From contig NZ_CP142884.1 of NCBI RefSeq assembly GCF_040760075.1, positions 2,542,001 to 2,606,000 of the forward strand: a stretch of DNA of 64,000 bases, in the 5' to 3' direction. This document shows positions 53,874-62,519 of this stretch, piece by piece. This DNA comes from Sphingobacterium sp. R2. GTDB taxonomy: Bacteria; Bacteroidota; Bacteroidia; Sphingobacteriales; Sphingobacteriaceae. Under the pieces are notes generated by a model, which was not told the DNA's origin, did not search any database, and saw nothing but the letters and a program-made list of their open reading frames with translations. The translations under genes and the position numbers were made by a program. Each line of letters opens with the position of its first letter. The stretch's first letter is position 1.

Positions 53874-55556
53874 GTGAAGTATCTATATCTCCTAATAGCG
53901 TTTTCATTTTTTTCTTGTGTTCGTACCGAACAAAACGCTAGTATGAAAAAAGTTAATTCTTATTATGAATTAGCTTATGACCTTCTTGATGCTGGAAAAT
54001 CGGACTCTTCATTTTATCTATTCGAAAAAGCAAAGCAAACCTTTTTAGACAATAAAGATAGCTTGGGCGTTGCAAAATGCTTGGTAAATATGGCGATCAC
54101 ACAACGAGAAAAAGGAGATTTATTCGGTGCACAAGAAACATCATTGGAAGCACTTAAATATTTGGACAAAAACAAACCTAATAACCGTATTTATCTTAGT
54201 ACTAATTATAATAATCTAGCTATGTCATCTCATAGTTTGCAGGACTACAAAAGTGCATTAGAATTTTTTGATCTTGCAATAATCTTTTCAGACGACTCAT
54301 TAAACACTAACATTTTTTTAAATAATTTGGCATTAAGTTACATGCAGTTAGATGATTTTGATTCTGCAGTAAAAATCTATCAAAAAGTTATTCAAAAGGT
54401 CAAGAGTGATCCCAAATCATACGCCCGAGTATTATCTAATTTAGCTATTGCCAAATGGAAAAGATCAAAAGATTATAATCCCGTACCTGAACTCCGAAAA
54501 GCACTGCTTATAAGAGAAAAAGAATCGGATTTGTGGGGGGAAAACTCGAGTTATGCATGGCTTTCTGATTATTACCAAGATAGGAAGCTAGATTCCTCTC
54601 TATATTACGCTAGAAAGCAATTCTCGATTGCAAAACAAATTAATAGTGGTGATGATCAGATTAAAGCTATAGAACGATTAATTAAAGTCATTAGTCCAGA
54701 TTCCGTGACATTGTATTTTAATCAGTATAAACTTATCTCTGACAGCATCCAACAGGCCCGAGCAGCCGCCAAAAACCAATTTGCGCTGATCCGTTATGAA
54801 GTTGAAAAAAATAAAGCCGATAACCTGCGGCTGGAAAAAGAAAATGCCGAAAAGCAGAACCGCCTAGTTAGACAGCGCGCCATTACCGGCGCAAGTATCT
54901 TTTTACTCCTACTAGCTGTTGGTGGAGGGGCGCTTTGGTACAAACGACGCAAGCAACGTCTTGAACTGGAAGCACAGAATCGGGTTAAAGAAACGCAGCT
55001 TCATCTTTCAAAGAAGGTACATGATGTTGTAGCAAACGACATTTATCATGTGATGACGGAAGTTGAATATCGAGATGATCTGGATCGTGAAGTGCTGCTT
55101 GATAAATTAGAAATTATTTACAACCAATCGCGGGATATCTCACATAACGTTGAGCAACGGCCTACCGTTGAAGTTCCATATAATGAGCAAATTTCTACAT
55201 TACTTAAGCCCTATGGCTCGAACAGTCGTCGTATATCGATCGTTGGAATTGATGCTGAGCAATGGTCCGATGTCAGTAAGCGCATTAGAGAAGAAATAAA
55301 ACATATACTACAAGAGTTTATGGTCAATATGAAAAAGCATAGTGGGGCCGAGCGGGTCGTCGTGCGCATTGAAAAATCTGACCAACAGCTTAAAATTTTT
55401 TATAAAGATAATGGTGTTGGCCTACCAGCAGAAAGACCTCAGGGAAAAGGTATGGCGAATACGGTTTCCCGTATTGAAAGTCTAGGTGGCGGAGTTATCT
55501 TTGTCAGTGAACCGGGAGAAGGGCTCAGCATTACTGTCAATATCCCATTAATATAA
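53874..55556 (+). CDS. TPR-containing sensor histidine kinase
   Basis: 560 residues from a GTG start that gives a lipoprotein-like signal (SFFSCVRTE). Residues about 25-265 are TPR repeats; a coiled coil (about 280-330), a membrane helix (AITGASIFLLLLAVGGGALWY, about 333-353) and the kinase core follow. The core has a phospho-acceptor His383 in SKKVHDVVANDIYH, N-box FMVNMKKHSGAERV and G1 DNGVGLPAERPQGKGMANTV (from 512). This is the LiaS/NarX-like (HisKA_3-type) layout common in Bacteroidota. It is followed after 13 bp by its LuxR-type response regulator. The signal is unknown. Confidence 0.9.
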   Translation: MKYLYLLIAFSFFSCVRTEQNASMKKVNSYYELAYDLLDAGKSDSSFYLFEKAKQTFLDNKDSLGVAKCLVNMAITQREKGDLFGAQETSLEALKYLDKNKPNNRIYLSTNYNNLAMSSHSLQDYKSALEFFDLAIIFSDDSLNTNIFLNNLALSYMQLDDFDSAVKIYQKVIQKVKSDPKSYARVLSNLAIAKWKRSKDYNPVPELRKALLIREKESDLWGENSSYAWLSDYYQDRKLDSSLYYARKQFSIAKQINSGDDQIKAIERLIKVISPDSVTLYFNQYKLISDSIQQARAAAKNQFALIRYEVEKNKADNLRLEKENAEKQNRLVRQRAITGASIFLLLLAVGGGALWYKRRKQRLELEAQNRVKETQLHLSKKVHDVVANDIYHVMTEVEYRDDLDREVLLDKLEIIYNQSRDISHNVEQRPTVEVPYNEQISTLLKPYGSNSRRISIVGIDAEQWSDVSKRIREEIKHILQEFMVNMKKHSGAERVVVRIEKSDQQLKIFYKDNGVGLPAERPQGKGMANTVSRIESLGGGVIFVSEPGEGLSITVNIPLI

Positions 55557-55569
55557 AGATGATTGTTGT

Positions 55570-56235
55570 ATGTTTAAAAAAGTACTTATTGCCGAAGACC
55601 ACGATACAGAAAATTTTGCAGTACAAGTAACACTGCGAGACTTGGGAGTAGTTGATCCCGAATATGTTTATTATTGTGATCATGCCTTCGCTTGGATTAA
55701 GAATGCTATCCGTGCCGGAGAACCATATGACCTACTTATTACCGACATTAATTTTAAGGATGATGGTTCTGATCAGGAGATTCAGGATGGACTTTCGCTG
55801 ATTAAAGCAGTTAAAGCTATTCAGCAGGATATTAAAGTTGTTGTAATGACCGTGCAAGAAATCACGACAGTAATCCATGAAATGTTCAAGGAAAAACAAA
55901 TTGATGGTTATGTTTTGAAGGCACGCCGCGGAAGAGAGCATCTAAAAGAAGCCCTCCAGATGGTGTATCAAGGTAGAACATATCAATCTGCAGATAATAA
56001 GAAGGCTGTCCAAGATCTAAATGCATTTGAATTCTCCCAGCTTGACTTACAGATTGTTAATTTATTATATCAAGGTATTCCACAATATCAGATGCCTGAA
56101 ATACTCAAACAGTTAGGTGCTAAAGCTTCCAGCCTGAGCACAATCGAGAAGCGCCTTAATCTGATGAAAGAATCTTATGGTTTCACCAACAATGCCCAGC
56201 TAATTGCACACTGTAGAGATGCTGAGCTGATATAA
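55570..56235 (+). CDS. LuxR/NarL-type response regulator
   Basis: 221 residues: receiver with acidic pocket AEDHD (residues 8-12), phospho-acceptor Asp59 in DLLITDINF, Thr in VVMTVQE and Lys in YVLKARRG. The C-terminal helix-turn-helix (FSQLDLQIVNLLYQGIPQYQ, then LSTIEKRLNLMKESYGFTNN) is a divergent LuxR type. NarL-class regulators bind short inverted repeats, which fits the TTACGG-N4-CCGTAA palindrome; the nearest copy begins 9 bp after its stop codon. Confidence 0.88.
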   Translation: MFKKVLIAEDHDTENFAVQVTLRDLGVVDPEYVYYCDHAFAWIKNAIRAGEPYDLLITDINFKDDGSDQEIQDGLSLIKAVKAIQQDIKVVVMTVQEITTVIHEMFKEKQIDGYVLKARRGREHLKEALQMVYQGRTYQSADNKKAVQDLNAFEFSQLDLQIVNLLYQGIPQYQMPEILKQLGAKASSLSTIEKRLNLMKESYGFTNNAQLIAHCRDAELI

Positions 56236-56244
56236 CTTTTTCCA

Positions 56245-56289
56245 TTACGGTTTTCCGTAAAGACTCTTGAGGGTATCGTGCTACCTTTG
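56245..56289 (+). promoter_or_regulatory. TTACGG-box promoter 2 (possible small RNA)
   Basis: TTACGGTTTTCCGTAA at 56245-56260, then 21 bp, then TACCTTTG (56282-56289). No gene of useful size follows before the terminator at 56390. Confidence 0.6.
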
Positions 56290-56295
56290 TGAAAG

Positions 56296-56420
56296 CAAGA
56301 TAAATAAAGAGGTAGGAATATTTGCTGAAAACGATATCTACTGCATTCAAGATATTTAATGCCATATTTTAACCAATAAGATGATGAGAAAAGGCTATCG
56401 TAGGATAGCCTTTATTTGTT
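56296..56420 (+). ncRNA. Candidate small RNA between the response regulator gene and its downstream hairpin
   Basis: About 120 nt from the predicted start of promoter 2 to the terminator. The stretch has only frames under 21 codons. Its 5' and 3' ends are inferred; expression is unproven. Confidence 0.4.
56390..56420 (+). terminator. Terminator hairpin downstream of the response regulator
   Basis: AAAGGCTAT and ATAGCCTTT pair around a 6-nt loop, followed by ATTTGTTT. Confidence 0.75.
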
Positions 56421-56475
56421 TCATGATTATATGTGAAGGCTAGGCTTATAAGCGGCCTATCTGAATGCAATACTT

Positions 56476-56964
56476 TTAATCAGCCGGATTTGAAAAGGTA
56501 TTTATTGAGTTTAGTGCATAGTAAGCGATCCCATTGTCAGGATATTGTTTCAGAATTTCTTCGTAGAGCGCTTTTGCTTTTTCGGCTTGCCCGACCTGCA
56601 CATAACAGAATGCGATATTACAAAGTGCCATTTCCCGATAACACATTTTTGAGGCACTCAACATCGTCAATGCACGATACTTGTCTACCCATGCGTTTCT
56701 AGTAAAAAAATCAAGACTCAGCTCAAAATGTTCTAAAGCCGCTTTGAAATCCTTCTGTTTGATAGCCTTCATTCCTTTGTTATGGCTTGAGGGAATAAGC
56801 TGTTGCAACAAAATAAATAACCCAGAAAATAAAACCACACCTATGAAAATTCCATGTTTTTGGAATAGAATTGTAAAAAATGCTATAAAAACAGCCCACA
56901 CCAAGATGATGATTAGTATAGCAGACTGGGATACTTGCCGAACAATAGGAACATTTGCGCTCAT
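56476..56964 (-). CDS. Two-helix membrane protein with TPR repeats
   Basis: 162 residues. Two adjacent membrane helices (AILIIILVWAVFIAFFTILF, about 15-34; IFIGVVLFSGLFILLQQLI, about 39-57) precede two to three TPR-like repeats (KGMKAIKQKDFKAALEHFEL, then ALCNIAFCYVQVGQAEKAKA). It lies on the opposite strand between the two-component genes and the PLD operon. TPR domains make protein contacts, so it may be part of the same envelope system; that is inference. Confidence 0.7.
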   Translation of the reverse strand: MSANVPIVRQVSQSAILIIILVWAVFIAFFTILFQKHGIFIGVVLFSGLFILLQQLIPSSHNKGMKAIKQKDFKAALEHFELSLDFFTRNAWVDKYRALTMLSASKMCYREMALCNIAFCYVQVGQAEKAKALYEEILKQYPDNGIAYYALNSINTFSNPAD

Positions 56965-57092
56965 ACCGATGAATATATTGTTGGTTTTTATTTTTCTAAA
57001 GGTATCAAAATTCTCAAGAAATTCTCTCCTTCTTATCTGGATTACCTTAGGTTTTAAAGATTTTTTTATCTGATGTACCTCCTGAGGCGTCT

Positions 57093-57137
57093 TTACGGGA
57101 AACCGTAGAATCTCGGTTACGGTTTTTGATAGTTTTG
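57093..57137 (+). promoter_or_regulatory. TTACGG-box promoter 3 (PLD/vWA/nuclease operon)
   Basis: TTACGG-GAAA-CCGTAG at 57093-57108 (11 of 12 arm bases match), then 21 bp that include a further TTACGG half-site (57117-57122), then TAGTTTTG (57130-57137), 59 bp before the first start codon. Confidence 0.6.
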
Positions 57138-57196
57138 AATCGATAAAGCAACAAATAGCAGAAAAGTCAATTAACCGTATTTAACTGAAAAACACT

Positions 57197-59317
57197 ATGA
57201 ACACAGATCAACTGATCCAAGATACACTCTCCGATAGCAGAGTCATCTACGAACGTGTTAGGCAAGAACTTTCTAAAGCTCGATCCGAAGTTCTGATAGC
57301 AATGGCCTGGTTTACCGATAATGAATTGTTTGCCACAGTTCAGGGATGCCTTGATCGTCACGTTAAAGTTTCTATTATTATCTCCGATCAGCCCGATAAT
57401 GAAAAGCTTGATTTTTCACTTTTAGAAAAGCAGGGGGCTGAAGTAACCAAGGTCAAGAATGTCGGCTGGAGAATTATGAATCAAAAGTTCTGCGTGATCG
57501 ATCAGAGCGTAGCCATAACAGGATCCTATAATTGGAGCAACAACTCCAAAAGTAACAACCATGTTAGCGTCATCGTGACCAATTACCCGAAGACCATTTC
57601 GGAGCTTACAGAAACTTTTCATGGAATCCGCACGAGGGCCATACGAATCAATAATGGTGAATCTTTGGAAGATATCATCTCATCTGAAAAACTAGAAATA
57701 CCCATGCAGACGAAATTAGAAAATCAAACCTCGAGATACAAGGTGTCATCGGACAGAGATCTTAATTTTCAGCAGCAGTCCTTAAAAGAGTTTAAAGACG
57801 TGCTGGATAATATTATAGCTTCGGAGGTCGGCGCTTTTGATAAAGATTTAGTCAAACAGAGCGGGTATAATCGGGCCAAAGAAAACAATGGGGATCATCA
57901 GATACTTCACCAGGCGATGGACAGTCTTTACTCCAATTTTATCAATGAAATTGAAGTCATTGCCGAGAAGAAGGAGCGCTTGAAAGTCCGTATTGACGAA
58001 CAGCAAAAGGTGAGTACGACCAATATGGAATTTAAGACCGAACAGGTAGTCGAAAAGATCAAAACCAATACAACCTTCGATCAGCAGAACCTGGATTCGG
58101 ATATCAACATCTTGACAACAAAAATTGAAGAGAAGCGTCTGCAGATCAGCTCCAGCAATAATACCAAGATACCATTTTTAGAAAGCAAGATCGTAGCACT
58201 GAAGCAAAAGATTAGGGAGCTTGAAGTGGAGTTTGTAAAACCCAGTGTCAATAAACCTGTGATGGCCATACTGATAGCAACTACATTGCTGCTTGCCCTC
58301 TATATCTTTGTATTCTATTCTTCGGTAGCCTACATCTTTGTTTTTTCGAAAGAAGATATCAATAAAATGATTTTGATGGGAGCTGCCAATATTGAATCAC
58401 CTGAAGTATTCAATCCACATGCGATCTCCAAAATAGGGCAGAAGGGATTGGGTGGTATACTATTCCTTTTTCTTTTTGTCGCCATTCCCTTGGCATTAGG
58501 GATGTATAAAGTGTTTAAAGACCTATTTGATTCAAAAGAAAAAGTAGAAACATCCAATAGGAGTATCTGGCAGAAAATTAAAGGTGGCTTTATTGACAAC
58601 TTGGGAATTATTCTCATCGTCGTTGTCGATATTTTTATTGCTTTTAAGGTATCAAAAAACATCAATGACATCGAGCTGTTGACCAATCAGACAGACCAGC
58701 ATCTTACCTTGTCAACCGTATTCCGGGACAGTAATTTTTGGCTGGTATTTATACTCGGAGCTTTGGGCGTTTTTCTATTTGGTTTCTTCTTTGAAAAACT
58801 ATTGGCTCAGATCAACGAGCGTAATCTGTCCTTCCAACAACAGAAAACCAAACATATCGTACAGAGCCATCAGGCTGAAATCGAAGAATACCAAGAGCAG
58901 ATCAATACGATCCAGCTCGATAACGATGCATTGCAGTCAGAACTCTTTGCATTGCAGGTCAACAAAGAAGAGAAGATAACACAGGTGCAGCAGCTGCCCA
59001 TTCAACAGAACGAGCGAGTAGGAAGCTTACAGCATCAATTATTGACCTTCAAAGAGCGCATTAGCAATATCGGACAGATTTATAAGAGCCAGATTGACAA
59101 TGATAAGTTGCCTATTTCCAAAGCCGAGATGGAAAATAGGGTCAATATCTATATGGAAGGATGGAGCAAATATTTATATGAAGTATACGCCATTCTTAAA
59201 GCCGAAAATAAAACCCGTGAAGCCGTAGGGGAATGTGAGGCTTGGTTGTCGAATCTAGGATTGCAATCTGATATCAAACATGAACTTTTAGAAGACCTTA
59301 CAGCTTTTAACAACTAA
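57197..59317 (+). CDS. Degenerate phospholipase-D-like domain fused to a coiled-coil, four-helix membrane protein
   Basis: 706 residues. Residues about 10-150 form one PLD-like domain, but the HKD motif reads MNQKFCVIDQSVAITGSYNW: Lys97, Asp102, Ser110 and Asn112 are kept and the catalytic His is replaced by Asn95. Residues about 240-350 are coiled coil. Four membrane helices lie at about 356-380, 415-433, 472-489 and 513-533, and a second long coiled coil occupies about 540-650. An enzyme role is therefore doubtful; a binding or scaffold role is more likely. First gene of a three-gene operon. Confidence 0.82.
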   Translation: MNTDQLIQDTLSDSRVIYERVRQELSKARSEVLIAMAWFTDNELFATVQGCLDRHVKVSIIISDQPDNEKLDFSLLEKQGAEVTKVKNVGWRIMNQKFCVIDQSVAITGSYNWSNNSKSNNHVSVIVTNYPKTISELTETFHGIRTRAIRINNGESLEDIISSEKLEIPMQTKLENQTSRYKVSSDRDLNFQQQSLKEFKDVLDNIIASEVGAFDKDLVKQSGYNRAKENNGDHQILHQAMDSLYSNFINEIEVIAEKKERLKVRIDEQQKVSTTNMEFKTEQVVEKIKTNTTFDQQNLDSDINILTTKIEEKRLQISSSNNTKIPFLESKIVALKQKIRELEVEFVKPSVNKPVMAILIATTLLLALYIFVFYSSVAYIFVFSKEDINKMILMGAANIESPEVFNPHAISKIGQKGLGGILFLFLFVAIPLALGMYKVFKDLFDSKEKVETSNRSIWQKIKGGFIDNLGIILIVVVDIFIAFKVSKNINDIELLTNQTDQHLTLSTVFRDSNFWLVFILGALGVFLFGFFFEKLLAQINERNLSFQQQKTKHIVQSHQAEIEEYQEQINTIQLDNDALQSELFALQVNKEEKITQVQQLPIQQNERVGSLQHQLLTFKERISNIGQIYKSQIDNDKLPISKAEMENRVNIYMEGWSKYLYEVYAILKAENKTREAVGECEAWLSNLGLQSDIKHELLEDLTAFNN

Positions 59318-59328
59318 TCCATCACCCA

Positions 59329-60300
59329 ATGAAAGTAACTAACATCTTGCCATTAGCCATTTTACCATTTTTTGTTGCTTGTATGAATGACGGTTCCTCC
59401 AAAGAGGAGGAGCTGCCCAATAATCAAGTGACGCTCAAAGACTATAATATTATTATTGCTCCAGATCTCTCCAACCGGATCAATATGGCGCTTTATCCCA
59501 AACCGATCCATGACACGGTTCTGATCAGCAGTTTAATTGGCCATAGCAGTGATCTGCTGACTTTGAATACCCGTCGTTCAGGGCAAGCCGATATTTATAA
59601 AATTGACTTTATCAACCGAGGGATATTGAACGGAACATCATTTGAGCCTAAGAAAATGACCATTGATTTTAATCGATTTGAAAACAACCAAATGGATCGG
59701 GTCAAATACATTCGCCAAGGATTGAAAGCTGACGAACAGCAGTTTTCTGACGAAGTGAAACGGGTATACGACTATTCCTTAAAAAATCAGACGGGCGCCG
59801 ATGTCTGGAATTACTTCAATGAAACAGTAAAAGTCTCCCTGGTAGATGCTTCCCCAAAGCGCATACAAAGTGATAACAATATACTTGTTGACAAAAAAAA
59901 CAACAATGTCGTTTTGCTTTTGACTGATGGTTACCTTGAGAATGCCAATAAGGGAAAGGGCTATCGCTTAGACCCTGCATTAATTGCTAAGATCCGCCAG
60001 GACTTTAAAGCAAGTAGAAAATCTGATCTGGCTGCATTTATTAAAGCTGATTCGGCCTATGCGCTTAATAAGACAGATTTCAACTTAAAAGATGTCAATA
60101 TATTTATTGCTGAGTTAGTTGATCGATCTCTGGATAAATATGGTGTTGCAAAGGAACAGCCGACAGATTTTCAGATTATTAAGGTTGTTTGGGAAAAATG
60201 GCTGAAAGATAGCGGTTCGCCCAATGTCAAAGTTGTTCAGGCTGTCAATACCAAACAGGAGTTTTACCAAGAGTTTGAACAGTTTCTTAAAACACTATAG
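59329..60300 (+). CDS. vWA-like lipoprotein, unknown function
   Basis: 323 residues with a lipobox (FVACMNDGS, Cys18). YNIIIAPDLSNRINMAL (Asp46, Ser48) resembles the start of a von Willebrand A fold with a shortened MIDAS (DxS), and VVLLLTDGYLEN near residue 200 supplies the matching TDG strand. The region between is helical. It sits 11 bp after the PLD-like gene and 5 bp before the nuclease gene, so all three are probably translated from one mRNA. It presumably faces the periplasm and binds a protein partner. Confidence 0.7.
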   Translation: MKVTNILPLAILPFFVACMNDGSSKEEELPNNQVTLKDYNIIIAPDLSNRINMALYPKPIHDTVLISSLIGHSSDLLTLNTRRSGQADIYKIDFINRGILNGTSFEPKKMTIDFNRFENNQMDRVKYIRQGLKADEQQFSDEVKRVYDYSLKNQTGADVWNYFNETVKVSLVDASPKRIQSDNNILVDKKNNNVVLLLTDGYLENANKGKGYRLDPALIAKIRQDFKASRKSDLAAFIKADSAYALNKTDFNLKDVNIFIAELVDRSLDKYGVAKEQPTDFQIIKVVWEKWLKDSGSPNVKVVQAVNTKQEFYQEFEQFLKTL

Positions 60301-60305
60301 GCCAC

Positions 60306-60866
60306 ATGAAAAAATGGGTAAATATAATGATCAAACTGGGCGTAATTGCCCTGTTCTTTCTAATTGTGTTTTTGATGAGCTGTTCACATGCCGAACGCAC
60401 GTTTAGATCGGTAGGTTTTTTGGAGAAGACCAATCTTCCGTATATTGAGGAGGTCAGGGTTTACAAAGTTGTAGACGGCGACACATTTTGGGTTAGGAAC
60501 CGTCAGGGGAATAAAGTGAAAATTAGACTGATCGGTATAGATGCACCTGAGGATAGAAACGCCTTCCATAAAAAGAAACATCCATTTGGAATCGTCTCCA
60601 AAAGGTATCTAGACAGTTTGATTCTCGATAAGAATATTCGGTTGGAATATGATGTGGATTCACTTGATCGTTACGGGAGGACTTTGGCTTATGCTTATCT
60701 TCATGATGTTTTTGTCAACGAGAATATGATCAAGAATGGCTATGCTTTATTGATGACAGTACCACCCAATGTAAGGTATGCTTCACAGCTTGTAGAAGGA
60801 CAAAACCATGCAAGATTAAATCGATTAGGACTTTGGAATTCAGACGCTGTACATAACTTGTATTAA
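60306..60866 (+). CDS. Secreted thermonuclease-like (SNase) lipoprotein
   Basis: 186 residues with a hydrophobic N-terminus and lipobox (FLMSCSHAE, Cys26). The staphylococcal-nuclease fold is complete: KVVDGDTFWV (Asp58-Thr60), VKIRLIGIDAPEDR (Arg74, Asp79, Glu82) and DRYGRTLAYAYL (Arg125), the residues that bind calcium and catalyse phosphodiester cleavage. It should cut DNA or RNA in the periplasm or at the surface. The conserved active site contrasts with the degenerate PLD domain two genes upstream. Confidence 0.92.
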   Translation: MKKWVNIMIKLGVIALFFLIVFLMSCSHAERTFRSVGFLEKTNLPYIEEVRVYKVVDGDTFWVRNRQGNKVKIRLIGIDAPEDRNAFHKKKHPFGIVSKRYLDSLILDKNIRLEYDVDSLDRYGRTLAYAYLHDVFVNENMIKNGYALLMTVPPNVRYASQLVEGQNHARLNRLGLWNSDAVHNLY

Positions 60867-61447
60867 TACACTTCGACTGAAGATATAATTTAAACGCCTG
60901 TTCTCATATTGGATAGGCGTTAATATAAATCTTAAGTGATTGTATTTTTTGATGACTCAAGATCCTATCTGACATTTTAATTTTTTAATCATAATGCAGG
61001 GGCTTTCTATTTGAGCTCTAAAAGTTTTGTTAACCTCTATCGATGCTTTTAATAAAATTGTGCAAATAGGATAGGATGTTTGTTTTGCCTACAGGGTTTT
61101 GCGAGTGAGATAATACCTGAGGCAAAACCGGATGTTCCTGCAATAATTAAATCAAAAATATACTTCACAGCATCCTAACCCGACTACGCTTCTGTGCTGT
61201 CAACATTTAATCCCAGATCATGATCAAAAGAGATGATTGACAGAATCCCGTTTTTTGATATGTAAGCCACAAAATCTTGATAATTACGAATAACGATTCA
61301 ATTAGTTAGTCAATATGGGACTATTCTTCCTTCGGCATATAGTAAGTCAGATCCGATGGTATTCTGATATCATCCAAAAATACATCTTTAACTTACACAC
61401 TTTACGATACAGTGTTTATTTTGATAAAAGAGACTTCAATGCATAAT
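60867..61447. other. AT-rich intergenic region
   Basis: No gene recognised. A weak terminator-like hairpin for the nuclease operon (AACGCCT/AGGCGTT, 60893-60921) lies at the start. The rest shows no clear structure and may be eroded DNA of the island that follows. Confidence 0.4.
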
Positions 61448-61792
61448 CTATACTATTATTTTATAATATATCATACTTAATGTTACTGAAATGAAATTCC
61501 CTAGTAAATAATAGTCATTATAGTCTTTCTCTTCCTTTCTTCCTTCCTCCGTTTTTTCATTGTCAGGACTTTTTAATCTCGTGCCGAGTTTTAGGGCGCC
61601 GAATAAAGTTAGACTATGTGGAAATCCGGCGATTAGGCTATAGGTGAGGAATGCCCTTTCCAATAGACCTTTTAAGATAGATTTTATATCAATTAGATTG
61701 TTTTTTTTATTTTTGGGAGCAATAACCCAAAATATAAAGGTTATGAAAATTTCGATGGTGATTATTAGTAATATTTTACAAACAGTATTCAT
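61448..61792 (-). CDS. Small membrane protein linked to SatD
   Basis: 114 residues with about three hydrophobic helices (LLIITIEIFITFIFWVIA, AFLTYSLIAGFPHSLTLFGAL, LLGNFISVTLSMIYY) around a charged loop KLGTRLKSPDNEKTEEGRKE. Its start overlaps the satD-like stop by 17 bp, so it is translationally coupled. No function known; the codon use is as AT-rich as its partner. Confidence 0.65.
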   Translation of the reverse strand: MNTVCKILLIITIEIFITFIFWVIAPKNKKNNLIDIKSILKGLLERAFLTYSLIAGFPHSLTLFGALKLGTRLKSPDNEKTEEGRKEEKDYNDYYLLGNFISVTLSMIYYKIIV

Positions 61793-62423
61793 AATTTAAG
61801 TTTTTAGCTACATTTAATATTTCTTTAACGGCGAAGTATGATGATATATTTAATGTTTTCTCTCTTTTCCATATTAATGATCTATTTTTATTAAGATGTT
61901 CAGCCACTATCTTATAATCATAATTTTTCAAAAAGCTTGATATTAGCTGATAATCTTTCTCTAATTTCCATTTATCAACGATGTTTTGATAAATTTCAAA
62001 TGAATTGTTGATTATTGTATTACAATTTGCATTATCTATGTCTATGTAAAACCTTTCTTCTTTTGATTTATTATTGTTTAATAGTTTCCTGGCTTTTGTT
62101 AAACCTTTACCAAGCATTTCGAACGCTATGTGATTATTTATATTTGTTTCTATCTCACCATATATCAATACATAGCGTAGTTTTAGTGAAAAATTATTAT
62201 TTATAATAAATTCTTCGAGATCAATAATAACATCGATAGAACTTTTTAAATTTGCTATAATGCCTTGAAACTCATCTCCCAATGTTATTGTTAAAGGCGA
62301 AATCAAATGATCAATATATTTTTTATTAATGTAAGAAGTACATTGTTTGAATCGCTCAATTAGAAGTTCCTGATTATGATTGCTACTTCCAATAATATCA
62401 CTCATTAAAATAAACTGTTTCAT
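61776..62423 (-). CDS. SatD-family protein with C-terminal helix-turn-helix
   Basis: 215 residues. MSDIIGSSNHNQ near the start and SPLTITLGDEFQGI (residues about 42-55) are the hallmark phrases of the SatD family, followed by a mostly helical middle. Residues about 168-205 (YKIVAEHLNKNRSLIWKREK) look like a helix-turn-helix. Two copies of a 22-bp palindrome flank its TATATTTG promoter, so autorepression is likely. Strongly AT-rich, consistent with horizontal origin. Confidence 0.8.
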   Translation of the reverse strand: MKQFILMSDIIGSSNHNQELLIERFKQCTSYINKKYIDHLISPLTITLGDEFQGIIANLKSSIDVIIDLEEFIINNNFSLKLRYVLIYGEIETNINNHIAFEMLGKGLTKARKLLNNNKSKEERFYIDIDNANCNTIINNSFEIYQNIVDKWKLEKDYQLISSFLKNYDYKIVAEHLNKNRSLIWKREKTLNISSYFAVKEILNVAKNLNYEYCL

Positions 62424-62429
62424 TATTTG

Positions 62430-62480
62430 TGAAATAAATATGTTTGTTTCAAATATAATGAAATAAATGTGTTTGTTTCA
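62430..62480 (-). promoter_or_regulatory. Tandem palindromic operators flanking the satD-like promoter
   Basis: Two 22-bp palindromes with arms TGAAAtAAAtA and TRTTTGTTTCA lie at 62430-62451 and 62459-62480; they differ at one base. The minus-strand -7 box TATATTTG (complement of 62450-62457) is placed between them. Copy 1 ends 6 bp from the start codon. Confidence 0.7.
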
Positions 62481-62519
62481 TATTTTAGAGGATAAATAAT
62501 AATGCACAATTTACTTTTG

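Noticed and set aside
56433-57073. Plus-strand open frames opposite the 162-aa TPR gene
   Set aside because: The minus strand has clear membrane helices and TPR pattern; the plus-strand translations are Cys/Ser/Arg-rich and featureless.
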